From Rhizobium sp. Q54 (GTDB lineage Bacteria > Pseudomonadota > Alphaproteobacteria > ATCC43930 > CGMCC-115725), in NCBI GenBank assembly GCA_945861155.1, contig CAMATN010000017.1:1-53606 (forward strand): 53,606 nt of DNA, read 5' to 3'. The notes under the pieces are model-generated. The model searched no databases, was not told where the DNA came from, and saw only the letters and a list, made by a program, of their open reading frames with translations. This document shows, piece by piece, positions 7,632 to 20,404 of this stretch (the first letter of the stretch is position 1; the number at the start of each line of letters is the position of its first letter). The position numbers and the translations under genes are program-made.

Positions 7632-10600
7632 TGCTCGCCCGTCTCGTGGAATTCGCGCTGGCGCAGCGCCTGCTCGTGCTGCTCCTCACGCTGCTGCTGA
7701 TCGCCGCCGGCGGCTACGCCATCCGGCAATTGCCGATCGACGCCTTCCCCGATGTGTCGCCGGTGCAGGTGAAGGTGATCATGAAAGCCCCCGGCATGAC
7801 GCCGGAAGAGGTCGAGACGCGCATCACCACCCCGATCGAGATCGAGCTGCTTGGCATCCCCAACAAGCGGATCCTGCGCTCGGTCACCAAATACGCGCTG
7901 GCCGACATCACCCTCGATTTCGAGGACGGGGTCGACATCTACTGGGCACGCAACCAGGTCGCGGAACGGCTGAACGATGTCGCCAAGGAATTGCCGGCGA
8001 ATGTGACCGGCGGACTGGCGCCGATCACCACCCCGCTCGGCGAAATGTTCATGTTCACCATCGAAGGCGGCGGTCTGTCGCTAATGGACCGCCGTAGCCT
8101 GCTTGATTGGGTGATTCGCCCGGCCCTGCGCACCCTTCCTGGTGTCGCCGACGTGAACGCGCTCGGCGGGCTGGTGCGCAGCTTCGAAGTCGTTCCCGAC
8201 AGCGCCGCCATGGCGGCGCGCGGCGTGACGATCGAGACCTTGCGAAAGGCGCTCGACGCCAACAATCGCAATGACGGCGCCGGACGGCTCGGCGATGGTG
8301 AGGAGGTGCTTCTCGTCCGCTCCGAAGGCAGCGTGAAGACGCTCGACGATCTCAATGCGATCGTGGTCGCAAAGCATGAGCAGGGGGTAGTCCGGCTAGC
8401 CGATGTCGCCAACGTCCGGATCGGCAACATCACGCGCTACGGCGTCGTGACCAAGGACGGCGAAGGCGAGGCCGTGCAAGGCCTTGTGCTCGGATTGCGC
8501 GGGGCCAACGCGCGGGAAGTCGTGGAGACGGTGCGGCGCAAGCTCGCCGAAATCCAACCGAGCCTGCCGGAAGGAGTGAGGCTCCAGGTTTTCTATGACC
8601 GCGGCGACCTCGTGGAGCGGGCGGTCGGCACGGTCGGGCGAGCGCTGTTGGAGGCGATCGTGCTGGTGGTGGTGCTGCTCGTCCTGTTTCTGGGCGACTG
8701 GCGCGCCGCGCTCGCGGTGGCTGCGGTATTGCCGCTTGCCGCGCTCGCCACTTTCCTGCTGATGCGCCAGTTCGGCCTCTCGGCCAATTTGATGAGCCTC
8801 GGCGGTCTGGCAATCGCGATTGGCATGCTGATCGATGCGGCCGTGGTCATGGTCGAAAACGTCGTCACGCATCTCGCCGCCGCCAGGGGAGCCGCGACGC
8901 TGCCGTTTCTGCACATCGTCTACCGGGCGGTGAAAGAGGTCGCAGTGCCGGTCACCTCCGGCATCGCCATTATCATCATCGTGTTCCTGCCGCTGCTGAC
9001 ACTCCAGGGGCTCGAAGGCAAGCTCTTCATCCCGGTCGCGCTCGCGATCGTCTTCGCGCTCGGCAGCGCGCTGGCACTGTCCCTTACAGTGATTCCGGTC
9101 CTTGCCTCGTTTCTGATGCGCAAGACGGCCCATCGGGAGACCTGGCTCGTCCGCCACACTGCCCGCCTCTACCTCCCGGCGCTCCGGTGGTCGCTTGGGC
9201 ATGAAAAAACCGTGGTCGCCGCAGCGCTCATCGCCCTCGTCGTGACCGGATTCGCCTATACGCGCATCGGCAAGACTTTCATGCCGGAAATGGACGAAGG
9301 CAGCGTGATCGTCGGCATCGAGAAGCTGCCCTCGGTGAGCCTGGAGGAGAGCGCCGCCCTCGATCTCAAGATCCACCAGGCGATCATGCGCCAAGTGCCG
9401 GAAGTCATCGGCATCGTGGCGCGCGCCGGTTCGGACGAGCTCGGGCTCGATCCGATGGGCCTCAACCAGACCGATACCTACCTGCTGACCAAGCCGCCCT
9501 CCGAGTGGCGCCAGGCTGGCGACAAGGAGTGGCTCACGGGCGAGCTTCGCAAGGTGCTCGACCAGCTGCCCGGCATTTCCTACAGCTTCACGCAGCCGAT
9601 CGACATGCGCGTCCAGGAGATGATCATCGGGGTGCGCGGCGATGTCGTCGTCAAGATCTTCGGCCCGGACATCGCGACCCTCAACAAGCTGGCCGAGCAG
9701 ACCGTCGCCTCCCTGAAATCGGTGCGGGGCAGTATCGACGCGACGACCACCTTGAACGAGGGAGTCCAGTATCTGAGTGTCGTGGTCGATCGGCTGCGCG
9801 CCGGCCGGCTGGCCCTCAGCGTGGACGATATCGCCGATATCCTGCGCACCCAGATCGAGGGCAAGACGCTGGGGATCGTCGTGGAGGGCGATCGCCGGAC
9901 GCCGGTGCTGCTGCGCGGCGAGGATGCAATCCGCGGCTCCGCGGCGCGCTTTGCCGATCTGCGCCTGACCCTGGCCGATGGCCGGATCGTGCCGCTTTCT
10001 TCGGTAGCGGCGCTGGCGCGAGTCGACGGGCCGGTCAAAATTGATCGGGAGAACGGCCGGCGCATGGCCGTGGTGCAGAGCAATGTCCGCGACCGCGACC
10101 TGGTCGGCTTTGTCGACGAGGCAAAGCAGGTGGTGGCGCGCGAGGTGGCGCTGCCCGCCGGCTACAGTTTGACCTGGGGCGGCCAGTTCGAGAACCAGCA
10201 GCGCGCGGCGGCACGCCTCGGCATCGTGGTGCCGGTCGCGCTCGCCCTGATCTTTCTGATGCTGTTCGTGACGTTCGGATCAGTGCGGCAGTCGCTGCTC
10301 GTGTTGGTCAATATCCCGTTCGCGCTGATCGGCGGCGTGTTCATGTTGTGGAGTTCGGGCGAGTACCTTTCGGTGCCGGCCTCGATCGGGTTCATCGCGC
10401 TTCTCGGCATCGCCGTGCTGAACGGGCTTGTGCTCGTGTCGTATTTCAACCAGCTCCGCGGCGAAGGCGAACCGCTCGGCACGCTGGTTATCGATGGCGC
10501 GCTGCGTCGCCTGCGGCCTGTGCTGCTGACCGCCAGCATTACCGCCTTCGCGCTGGTCCCGCTGTTGTTTGCGAGCGGGCCCGGCTCGGAGGTGCAGCGA

Positions 10601-10717
10601 CCCTTGGCGATCGTCGTTATTGGCGGGCTGATCAGTTCTACCCTGCTGACCCTGATCCTGCTGCCGGTGCTCTACCGGCGCTTCGGGGCGGCGACACCGA
10701 AGACGGTTGCGGCATGA
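7631..10717 (+). CDS. Heavy-metal RND proton antiporter (CzcA/CusA family)
   Basis: A 1028-residue trimeric inner-membrane pump. It has the RND layout: TM1 (RLLVLLLTLLLIAAGGYAI), a porter loop with AFPDVSPVQVKV, TM2-6, TM7, a second porter loop, then TM8-12. The proton-relay helix reads AIAIGMLIDAAVVMVEN, close to the AxGxxxDAAxxMxEN pattern of the HME4 (Cu/Ag) group. However, the second loop has DPMGLNQTDTYLLTKPPSEW, closer to CzcA-like proteins than to CusA. Cation choice is therefore uncertain; the regulator and HupE-like context favour Ni/Co or a broad range. It overlaps the DUF3240 gene by 4 nt. Confidence 0.9.
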   Translation: MLARLVEFALAQRLLVLLLTLLLIAAGGYAIRQLPIDAFPDVSPVQVKVIMKAPGMTPEEVETRITTPIEIELLGIPNKRILRSVTKYALADITLDFEDGVDIYWARNQVAERLNDVAKELPANVTGGLAPITTPLGEMFMFTIEGGGLSLMDRRSLLDWVIRPALRTLPGVADVNALGGLVRSFEVVPDSAAMAARGVTIETLRKALDANNRNDGAGRLGDGEEVLLVRSEGSVKTLDDLNAIVVAKHEQGVVRLADVANVRIGNITRYGVVTKDGEGEAVQGLVLGLRGANAREVVETVRRKLAEIQPSLPEGVRLQVFYDRGDLVERAVGTVGRALLEAIVLVVVLLVLFLGDWRAALAVAAVLPLAALATFLLMRQFGLSANLMSLGGLAIAIGMLIDAAVVMVENVVTHLAAARGAATLPFLHIVYRAVKEVAVPVTSGIAIIIIVFLPLLTLQGLEGKLFIPVALAIVFALGSALALSLTVIPVLASFLMRKTAHRETWLVRHTARLYLPALRWSLGHEKTVVAAALIALVVTGFAYTRIGKTFMPEMDEGSVIVGIEKLPSVSLEESAALDLKIHQAIMRQVPEVIGIVARAGSDELGLDPMGLNQTDTYLLTKPPSEWRQAGDKEWLTGELRKVLDQLPGISYSFTQPIDMRVQEMIIGVRGDVVVKIFGPDIATLNKLAEQTVASLKSVRGSIDATTTLNEGVQYLSVVVDRLRAGRLALSVDDIADILRTQIEGKTLGIVVEGDRRTPVLLRGEDAIRGSAARFADLRLTLADGRIVPLSSVAALARVDGPVKIDRENGRRMAVVQSNVRDRDLVGFVDEAKQVVAREVALPAGYSLTWGGQFENQQRAAARLGIVVPVALALIFLMLFVTFGSVRQSLLVLVNIPFALIGGVFMLWSSGEYLSVPASIGFIALLGIAVLNGLVLVSYFNQLRGEGEPLGTLVIDGALRRLRPVLLTASITAFALVPLLFASGPGSEVQRPLAIVVIGGLISSTLLTLILLPVLYRRFGAATPKTVAA

Positions 10718-11028
10718 CCGCGCCAACACTCGTACTGACGCTTCTCGCCCCGAAAGAGATCGAGGAGCGGTTAACCGATGTCATGCTCGACCACGCGCCG
10801 ACCGCCACGGCCGGGTTCACCAGCCGCGAGATCAACGGCCACGGTGCGGCGGCAGCGTATCGCAACGTGGCCGAGCAGATTCGCGGCCGCACGCGCCTAA
10901 TCGAACTCACCGTCGTCGCCAACAAGGCGGATGCCGATGGCCTGATCGCCCACATCGCCGAGGCGCTCCCAGGCCGGGGCATCACGTACCAGACCGGTCC
11001 GCTGGGCAGCGCCGGGATCGTCGGGTGA
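10714..11028 (+). CDS. DUF3240 family protein (small PII/CutA-like RND partner)
   Basis: A 104-residue cytoplasmic protein starting within the pump's stop (ATGA). Family landmarks: LTLLAPKEIEERLTDVMLDH, GFTSREINGHG, a middle LIELTVVANKADADGLIAHI strand-helix unit, and TYQTGPLGSAG at the end. DUF3240 proteins have the ferredoxin-like fold of CutA and PII and lie next to CzcA-type genes. They probably bind metal or a nucleotide and tune the pump, but the mechanism is not known. The next gene starts with GTGA overlap. Confidence 0.8.
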   Translation: MTAPTLVLTLLAPKEIEERLTDVMLDHAPTATAGFTSREINGHGAAAAYRNVAEQIRGRTRLIELTVVANKADADGLIAHIAEALPGRGITYQTGPLGSAGIVG

Positions 11029-12451
11029 AGCGACCGGTGCACTCCGGCACACCGCTCATGCTCGCCGTCGCGGCCGGCCTGCTGATCGCGGGCTGCGCGG
11101 ATTACCGGCGGGAGCCCATAGCTCCGGCAGAGACCGCCGCCGCGCTCGAGGCGCGCCGCCTCGATGACCCGCGGCTGCACGCGTTCATCGCGAGCATGAC
11201 AGCGCCGGACCAGCCAGTACCGCTGCGGCAGGTTTGGGATCTACCCACATTGACGCTGGCGGCCCTCTACTTTCAGCCGCAGATCGAGGTCGTCCGGGCC
11301 AAACTCGGCAAGGCGCTCGCGGCGATCGGGACGGCGGCACAGATCCCCAATCCGGCGCTCACCCTGACCCCGACCAAGCATACGACCATTCTCGAGCCGT
11401 CCGCCTGGACCGTCGGGCTGCTCGTCAATTTCGTGATCGAGACCGTCGGCAAGCGCGAGCACCGGATTGCGCAGGCCGAGCAACTCGCCGAGGCGGCGAG
11501 GTCCGACCTTGCAACGGCCGCGTGGCGGGTCCGCGGCCGCGTCCGCGAGGCGCTGCTCGCGCTCTGGGCGGCACAGCAGCGCCAAGCGCTCGTCCAGCGC
11601 CGCTACGCGTTGCAGGAGCAGCTGGTGGGGTTTCTCGAACGGCGCATGTCGGCCGGCGAGGCGTCCGCTCTCGATGTCAGCCGCGAGCGCATCGCGCTGA
11701 ACCAAATCCGCCTCGGCATGCAGGAGCAGCAGCGCGCGCAAGCAGAAGCCCGGGTGCAGCTGGCGGCCGCGATCGGCGTGCCGGTGCGGGCCTTGGAGGG
11801 CGTACAGATGTCCCTGGCGGCGTTCGAACGGCCGGCCGCGGACGGCGCGATCACACCGATGCTTGCGGATGCGGGAGCAACGCTCCGCCGCGAGGCGCTG
11901 CTGCACCGAAGCGACGTGCAAGGCCTGCTCGCGGCCTATGAAGCGGTCGAGGCGGCGCTCCGGCTCGAAATCGCCCGACAGTACCCGAACATCACTCTCG
12001 GCCCGGGCTACACCTACGATCAGGGCGACAACCAATACCTGCTCAATCTCGTCGTCGACGTACCGGTGTTCCATCAGAATCAGGGGCCCATCGCCGAGGC
12101 ACAAGCACAACGGCGCGAAGCCGCGGCGCGGTTTACCGAAGTACAGGCGCAAATCATCGCCGAAATCGACAGGCACTGGCGAGCCATGGCTCGGCGCTGC
12201 GGGCGCGCGCCCTGGCCGATACCCTTGTGTCCGGGCATGCAAAGCGGCACAGAGCCGTGGAGCGCGCGCTGCAGGCCGGCGAAATCGATCGGATCGCCGC
12301 GGTGACCTCGGCGCTGGAAGGGGTGGTCGCGGAACAATCGCGCTTCGACGCCGTCGTGCAGCAACGGCAGGCGCTCGAACTCGCCGAAGATGCGCTTCAG
12401 CGGCCGCTGTTCGAAACGCCGGAGAGGGTGCCATTCCTCTTCTGGCCTTAA
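11025..12451 (+). pseudogene. CzcC-type outer-membrane factor lipoprotein, frameshifted near its end
   Basis: The GTG start overlaps the DUF3240 stop. A lipobox (LLIAGC) follows the signal helix. The body is a TolC/CzcC barrel-and-coiled-coil protein: ALTLTPTKHT, FVIETVGKREHRIAQAEQLA, SAGEASALDVSRERIAL, ITLGPGYTYDQGDNQYLLNL, DVPVFHQNQGPIAEA. Near 12,190, after DRHWRAMA, the frame is lost and the ORF ends at 12,305. The true continuation (SALRARALADTLVSGHAKRH to PERVPFLFWP) lies one frame away and ends at 12,451. One missing base explains it: either a real mutation, which would damage the last coiled-coil helix, or a sequencing error. Confidence 0.8.
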
Positions 12452-12492
12452 AAATAGCCGGGAAAAAGCGGAGAGAGGACGGTGTCAGCACA

Positions 12493-13164
12493 ATGCGGGC
12501 GCTCTGGATTGCTTCCGTCCTCTTGGCCTTTCCCTGTCTGAACGTCACCGCCGCCGACGGTGCGTGCCCTGCCGCGTCGCCGGAAGTGCAGGTCGAGACC
12601 GTCCACGGCGAGGTGCGCGAGCTCTCCGATACGACGGTCGCGGATCTCGCGCGGGCCGCCAAGGACCGCAACGCGCCGTTGCGCCATCCCATCTTGGGCG
12701 CATACATCAGCTCAATCGGCATCGGGCTGCGTATCGGCGACAGGATCGTCGATCTCGGGGGAGGCCACCGATGTTCCGTGCCCGAGGCGATACACGTTCG
12801 TCTTACCCTAACCGGTCGGGCCGTCCATCTGCCTCGGGATTTTGCCGACAACGCATGCTTGCTCGATTTGGCGCGTGGTCACCAGCGAAAGCACGCCCAA
12901 GCCGACGATGCCTTGTTCGAGGGTGTTGTCTCCGGGTTCGCGGAACACCTCCGTGCCCGGTTGGCGACCCTGCTCCCTGACCCCGCTCCTTCCGAGTCCG
13001 CTGCAAGGCTGAGGATGACTGAAGCGGCGCGGAAGATCGTTGAGGAACAGTTGGATAGCTACGAATCTGCGAAAGCTAACGTGGGCAAGATGGTCGACAC
13101 ACCTGAGGAAGTGGTGCGCGTAAGTGAAGCCTGTGGCGGGGCGCTGAAGTCGCAGGGTCTCTGA
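12493..13164 (+). CDS. Secreted protein of unknown function
   Basis: A 223-residue protein with a signal peptide (MRALWIASVLLAFPCLNVTA, cut near TAA-DG). The mature domain has VHGEVRELSDTTVADL, HPILGAYISSIGIGLRIGDR, a mixed strand/helix middle, and an acidic helical C-terminus (EEQLDSYESAKANVG). GHQRKHAQADDALFEG contains an HxxxH pattern reminiscent of zinc sites but no full HExxH, so protease activity is not supported. It follows the RND operon by 41 nt and may be its last gene. Confidence 0.6.
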   Translation: MRALWIASVLLAFPCLNVTAADGACPAASPEVQVETVHGEVRELSDTTVADLARAAKDRNAPLRHPILGAYISSIGIGLRIGDRIVDLGGGHRCSVPEAIHVRLTLTGRAVHLPRDFADNACLLDLARGHQRKHAQADDALFEGVVSGFAEHLRARLATLLPDPAPSESAARLRMTEAARKIVEEQLDSYESAKANVGKMVDTPEEVVRVSEACGGALKSQGL

Positions 13165-13302
13165 GATTGATCGATCCCCCGGGTTCCTGTAGCGCGGCGA
13201 TCTGGATGGGAAGTCAGCGACAATCGGGATGAGAACCCCGGCGTCGCGGCGTAACTGTCGCGCAAGAGGGCGCTGGAGGTTTTTCTTGTCGCGCCGCGAC
13301 AA

Positions 13303-17073
<3,771 letters not shown>

Positions 17074-17077
<4 letters not shown>

Positions 17078-17265
17078 CGCGCACCCTTGGCTCGGCGATC
17101 AGCGTGATGCTGATCGAGTAGAAGCCGCTGGTACTTTCGGATCGCTCGGGCAACGGCCGGCTTGGCCCGATCGATCGGTGCGCCTTGCCGCAGGTCGCGG
17201 ATAATTAGCCAGTCGACCCGGCTGAGCTCCACGGGCTTACGGCGGCGATTGCGGGAGGCGCTCAT
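17074..17265 (-). CDS. Small basic protein of the integrative element
   Basis: 63 residues: basic N-terminus (MSASRNRRRKP), then VDWLIIRDLRQGAPIDRAKP and a Lys/Arg-rich helix ending KGAR. The ATG of the primase overlaps its TGA (ATGA), which makes translational coupling likely and supports it as real. Function unknown; nucleic-acid binding is possible from its charge. Confidence 0.5.
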
Positions 17266-17437
17266 GGCAGCCACCCCGATTCCGTTGCCGCCTGGGCTTG
17301 CGGTCCGGTAACTTGTTTTCGGCTGGGTCTTGGTGAAGGCCGGCTTTTGGAAATCGGCTCGGCGGGGGGGTTGGCAACGACCCGCCGGGCCGTTTCTTTT
17401 TCCGGCCGCCATCGATCGGGCGGCATGGCGCGGCCTG

Positions 17438-17701
17438 CTAGTCGTTGGCCGCGGGCGGCGCGCCCGGAAATCTTCCCCCAGCCCCCTTCGCCGGCCCGAC
17501 TCCAGCCGGCCGCTTGCCAAGTGCGCGGACGCGATCATGTACCCAGCGGTCGACCTCATCCTCGTACCAGCCGACGGCGCCAGCCTCGGTAATCTGCACC
17601 CGATGCGGGAAGGCGTCGGCCTTTTCGAGCCGCCAGATCGTGGTGTCTGAAAGACCGGTTTTTTGCCTTAGGGCTGGTTTTCGAATGATGTTTCGTGGCA
17701 T
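17438..17701 (-). CDS. AlpA-family excisionase / DNA-binding protein
   Basis: 87 residues with the MerR/AlpA-like helix-turn-helix: LRQKTGLSDTTIWRLEKADA, FPHRVQI, then GAVGWYEDEVDRWVHDRV. These are the classic AlpA positions (glycine turn, hydrophobic W, Glu-rich recognition wing). The C-terminus is a Pro/Ala/Gly-rich tail. AlpA proteins act as excision directionality factors or activate integrase genes, which fits its place between primase and integrase. Confidence 0.75.
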   Translation of the reverse strand: MPRNIIRKPALRQKTGLSDTTIWRLEKADAFPHRVQITEAGAVGWYEDEVDRWVHDRVRALGKRPAGVGPAKGAGGRFPGAPPAAND

Positions 17702-17814
17702 CGGTTTGCTCTACTCGCGTCGGGGGAAATGACGCGAGCAGGTTTGCAACGGCGCAGACCTGTGTCAGGGACATCACCCCGTCTTTTTTCGGCGGGTGAT
17801 GCTCCTTCGCTCTC

Positions 17815-18519
17815 TCAGGCGTTCTTGGCGCTCCCATCGGGCAAATTCGGCGCCGGTGACCCTTCCCTGATCTTCGCCTGCCGCTTTTTGAGGGCGGTGG
17901 CGGTTCGCTTAACGTGGCGTTCAAGAGCCGGCTCCGTGGCTGATCGGGTGGCATAGCCCCAAACGGCCAAGCTGAGCCGATGCAGGTTGCCGTCGGTCGT
18001 GCCGGAGACCGCTGCCTCGCCGCGACATTGCAGCAGCAGAGTCGCGCACTCCCGCACCAACCATTGTTGCGGCGTTCGTCCCCGCATCTGCCCGACCATG
18101 GTGGTTGAGCCGCCGCGGTCCTCGGCGCCCAGATCGTGAAACAATTCTTTCGCGCTGCAGGCCACCTTGGCGAGAGCCTGGAGCGGACGCAGCCCGTCCC
18201 CCCGGGCGATCAGCCCGGCCACTGCCGCGGCGAGTTCGGGCGCATAAAGGCGGTTTGGCTCCTGCTCCAAGTAGTCGTGGCTCTCCGGATCGAGTTGCGA
18301 AATGCAGCGATCGAGGCGGTTCGCCAAGTCCTTGATGCTGTCGAGCCGGTCGAATACTTCCTTCGTCCGTGGCTCTTTGAAGATGTCGTTTAGGCCATCC
18401 GCCACAACCTGCACACAGCAGATCAGGACAGCGCGCTCCTGTTCTGAGCTCTGCCGATCGCCGAGCAAGATCGCGAGCGCATCCTCAAGATGCTGGCCTT
18501 GGGCCGTGTCTGTCAGCAC
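17815..18519 (-). CDS. Uncharacterised protein of the integrative element
   Basis: A 234-residue, mostly helical, soluble protein. It contains HLEDALAILLGDRQSSEQER, AVLICCVQVVADGLNDIF, LERHVKRTATALKKRQAKI, and no motif I recognise. The strand and spacing match the integrase and AlpA genes, so it is probably co-inherited. Several Cys residues are scattered with no clear metal-site spacing. Confidence 0.55.
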   Translation of the reverse strand: MLTDTAQGQHLEDALAILLGDRQSSEQERAVLICCVQVVADGLNDIFKEPRTKEVFDRLDSIKDLANRLDRCISQLDPESHDYLEQEPNRLYAPELAAAVAGLIARGDGLRPLQALAKVACSAKELFHDLGAEDRGGSTTMVGQMRGRTPQQWLVRECATLLLQCRGEAAVSGTTDGNLHRLSLAVWGYATRSATEPALERHVKRTATALKKRQAKIREGSPAPNLPDGSAKNA

Positions 18520-18618
18520 CGGGCGCCTCCTGCGAGTGGCGCTCCTCGCGGTTGATGGCGCGGCAACCCCAGCAGGTCGGGGTGTTCGGGAGCTACCCTA
18601 GCCGCGCCGAAATCGAGA

Positions 18619-19845
18619 TTAGCTTGCCGCGACCAGCGGCACGACATTCGAGGGCACCGGCCGCACGATGCTTTCGACCAGCCGCCCCCAGGCGTCGAGC
18701 GCCGCCTTGCGCTCGTCGAGATATTCAAATCGGTTGTAGACGGCGGCGACGCCGCGGATGGTGCCTGAAACGTGGTTAAGCACCCGGTCGACGACATGCG
18801 GCGCGATGTTCAGCCGGGCCATGCCGGTCGCGGCGGTGCGGCGCAGATCGTGGAAAACCCACGGCTCGACGTTGCCGCCCATACCTCGATCAATAGCCGC
18901 CTTCGCCTTGCTGTAGCCGCTGATCGGGGTTTCGCCGGTCGTCGTCAGCACATATCGCGGCTCCGTGCCGAGCCGGGGTAGACCCTCGATCACTTCGACG
19001 GCCAGATCGGTCAGGCGGACCTGGTGCGTGCGATCATTCTTTGCGCGCTCCCGGGGAATGGTCCACACCCGATTGATCAGGTCGAGTTCGGCCCATTGCA
19101 TCCCGGCAACCTCGTCGCGGCGCTGGGCGGTCAAGAGCAAGATCTTGCCCATCGATCCGAACGGCCAGCCGAGGGCATCGCAGGCGAACCAAAATAGCTT
19201 GATCTCCGCATCGCTCAGGATGCGGTCGCGAGCCCGTTCCTTGACCACCTTGTCGACGCGCGCGGTCGGGTCATGTTCGATTATCTCTTCCCTCAGCGCC
19301 CACGCAAACAGCGTCTTTAGGCGAGCCAGCGTGCGATTGGCCTGGACCGGGGAGCCGCGGGCTTCGATGCCGTCGAGCAGGGCGGAAACGTCCTGGCGCG
19401 TGATCGAAGCTATCCGCCGGTCGCCCCATTTCGGAAACACGTCGACCTCGTGCTGCCGCCGCAGCTCCTTCCATGTCGTCGGCTTCGTATGCTTCTTCGC
19501 ATACCGCTCGACGTAGCGCTCGGCGACGGCACTAAACGTCGAGGCGGCGTCCTGTTCCTCGCGGCTCTTGCGCTCCGCCACCGGGTTCTCGCCCGTCGCC
19601 GCCTTGGCCATGCTGTCGCGCGCGAGCTTCCGGGCATCATCTACTTTCGGGAGCCGGGCAAGCGTGCCGATCGTCTCCATGACGGTCTTGCCGTCGACCC
19701 GATACATCGCGACCCAGCTTTTCGCGCCCTTGGCCGTAACGCGCATTCCAAAGCCGGGCAGGTGACGATCCCAATAGACCGTGCGGCCGGCCACCGGCGC
19801 GGCGATCTTGTCTATTCCAAGCTGGGTCAATCGAATTGTCGGCAC
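18619..19845 (-). CDS. int: Tyrosine recombinase (integrase, P4-like) of a tRNA-Arg element
   Basis: 408 residues. An N-terminal DUF4102-type arm-binding domain (GRTVYWDRHLPGFGMRVTAKG) is followed by a core-binding SAM-like domain (TFSAVAERYVERYAKKHTKP) and the catalytic domain. Catalytic residues visible: Arg in TAQRRDEV (about 242-243), Lys near 269, HDLRRT (His332, Arg335), His358 in LNHVSG, and Tyr370 in VYNRF. All are present, so it looks active. The gene begins about 160 bp from the tRNA-Arg half-site at 20,004-20,048, its expected attachment site. Confidence 0.9.
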   Translation of the reverse strand: MPTIRLTQLGIDKIAAPVAGRTVYWDRHLPGFGMRVTAKGAKSWVAMYRVDGKTVMETIGTLARLPKVDDARKLARDSMAKAATGENPVAERKSREEQDAASTFSAVAERYVERYAKKHTKPTTWKELRRQHEVDVFPKWGDRRIASITRQDVSALLDGIEARGSPVQANRTLARLKTLFAWALREEIIEHDPTARVDKVVKERARDRILSDAEIKLFWFACDALGWPFGSMGKILLLTAQRRDEVAGMQWAELDLINRVWTIPRERAKNDRTHQVRLTDLAVEVIEGLPRLGTEPRYVLTTTGETPISGYSKAKAAIDRGMGGNVEPWVFHDLRRTAATGMARLNIAPHVVDRVLNHVSGTIRGVAAVYNRFEYLDERKAALDAWGRLVESIVRPVPSNVVPLVAAS

Positions 19846-20003
19846 GGCGCCTGCTCCCTCGGGCTAGCACCGGGCTAGCAAATTAGGCTGATTAAGCCCG
19901 TTCGGTGCAAGGCATTTCATGCCGTTGCGGGAGGCCATATGTCAAGGATTTCTGCGGAGTTTTTGAAAAGGATTGCTATGGCCTGAAAGGGGCGGCCATA
20001 TTC

Positions 20004-20048
20004 CTTCTAAGCGAGTGGTCGCGGGTTCGAGTCCCGCCGGGGTCGCCA
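20004..20048 (+). other. Attachment site (attR): 3' half of tRNA-Arg(UCU)
   Basis: The loop CTTCTAA with anticodon TCT is followed by 3' stem GCGAG, variable loop TGGTC, T-arm GCGGG-TTCGAGT-CCCGC, acceptor strand CGGGGTC, G and CCA. The sequence before it (ATATTC) cannot pair as the 5' anticodon stem, and no D-arm is present. This is the duplicated 3' end left by integration. Because the missing half lies to the left, the element extends leftwards; the complete tRNA should sit at the far left junction, beyond the window. Confidence 0.8.
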
Positions 20049-20404
20049 GTCTTATCGCGCACACGAGATAACTGACGCATCGCCGTGCCCGAACGATTTT
20101 TCAGGCTCATGACGCTCCCCCGCACCGTATAAGAGCCGTAACTAACTGTCGTGACTCGGCCCTATCAGTCCGTTACGTATCACGGCAATAATATCTTATT
20201 CGAAGACTCCCACTGAAAGTTGATGCAATAAGAGCGGGATTTACCTGATATTTTGCTGATGTTTTATTCCAGTGGGAATTTGCGAATCGCTGAAAACCGC
20301 CGACGGATGGGCCGTATCCGGAAACGTCAATTTACCGTGGACAACCTCGGATTGACCGCTTATTCTATTGTCGAATAAAGGTTGCTGACAGGGAGGAACC
20401 GATC
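20049..20404. other. Intergenic region at the island's right border
   Basis: No gene. TCCCACTG (20,208-20,215) and CAGTGGGA (20,270-20,277) form an 8-bp inverted repeat around 54 nt of A/T-rich sequence, a possible regulatory region for the protease gene. Confidence 0.35.

Noticed and set aside
8396..9394. Minus-strand frame inside the RND pump gene
   Set aside because: His/Arg-rich shadow; RND motifs on the plus strand are decisive.
11241..12851. Minus-strand frame over the outer-membrane factor
   Set aside because: Shadow of the lipoprotein gene, crossing its frameshift and the next gene.
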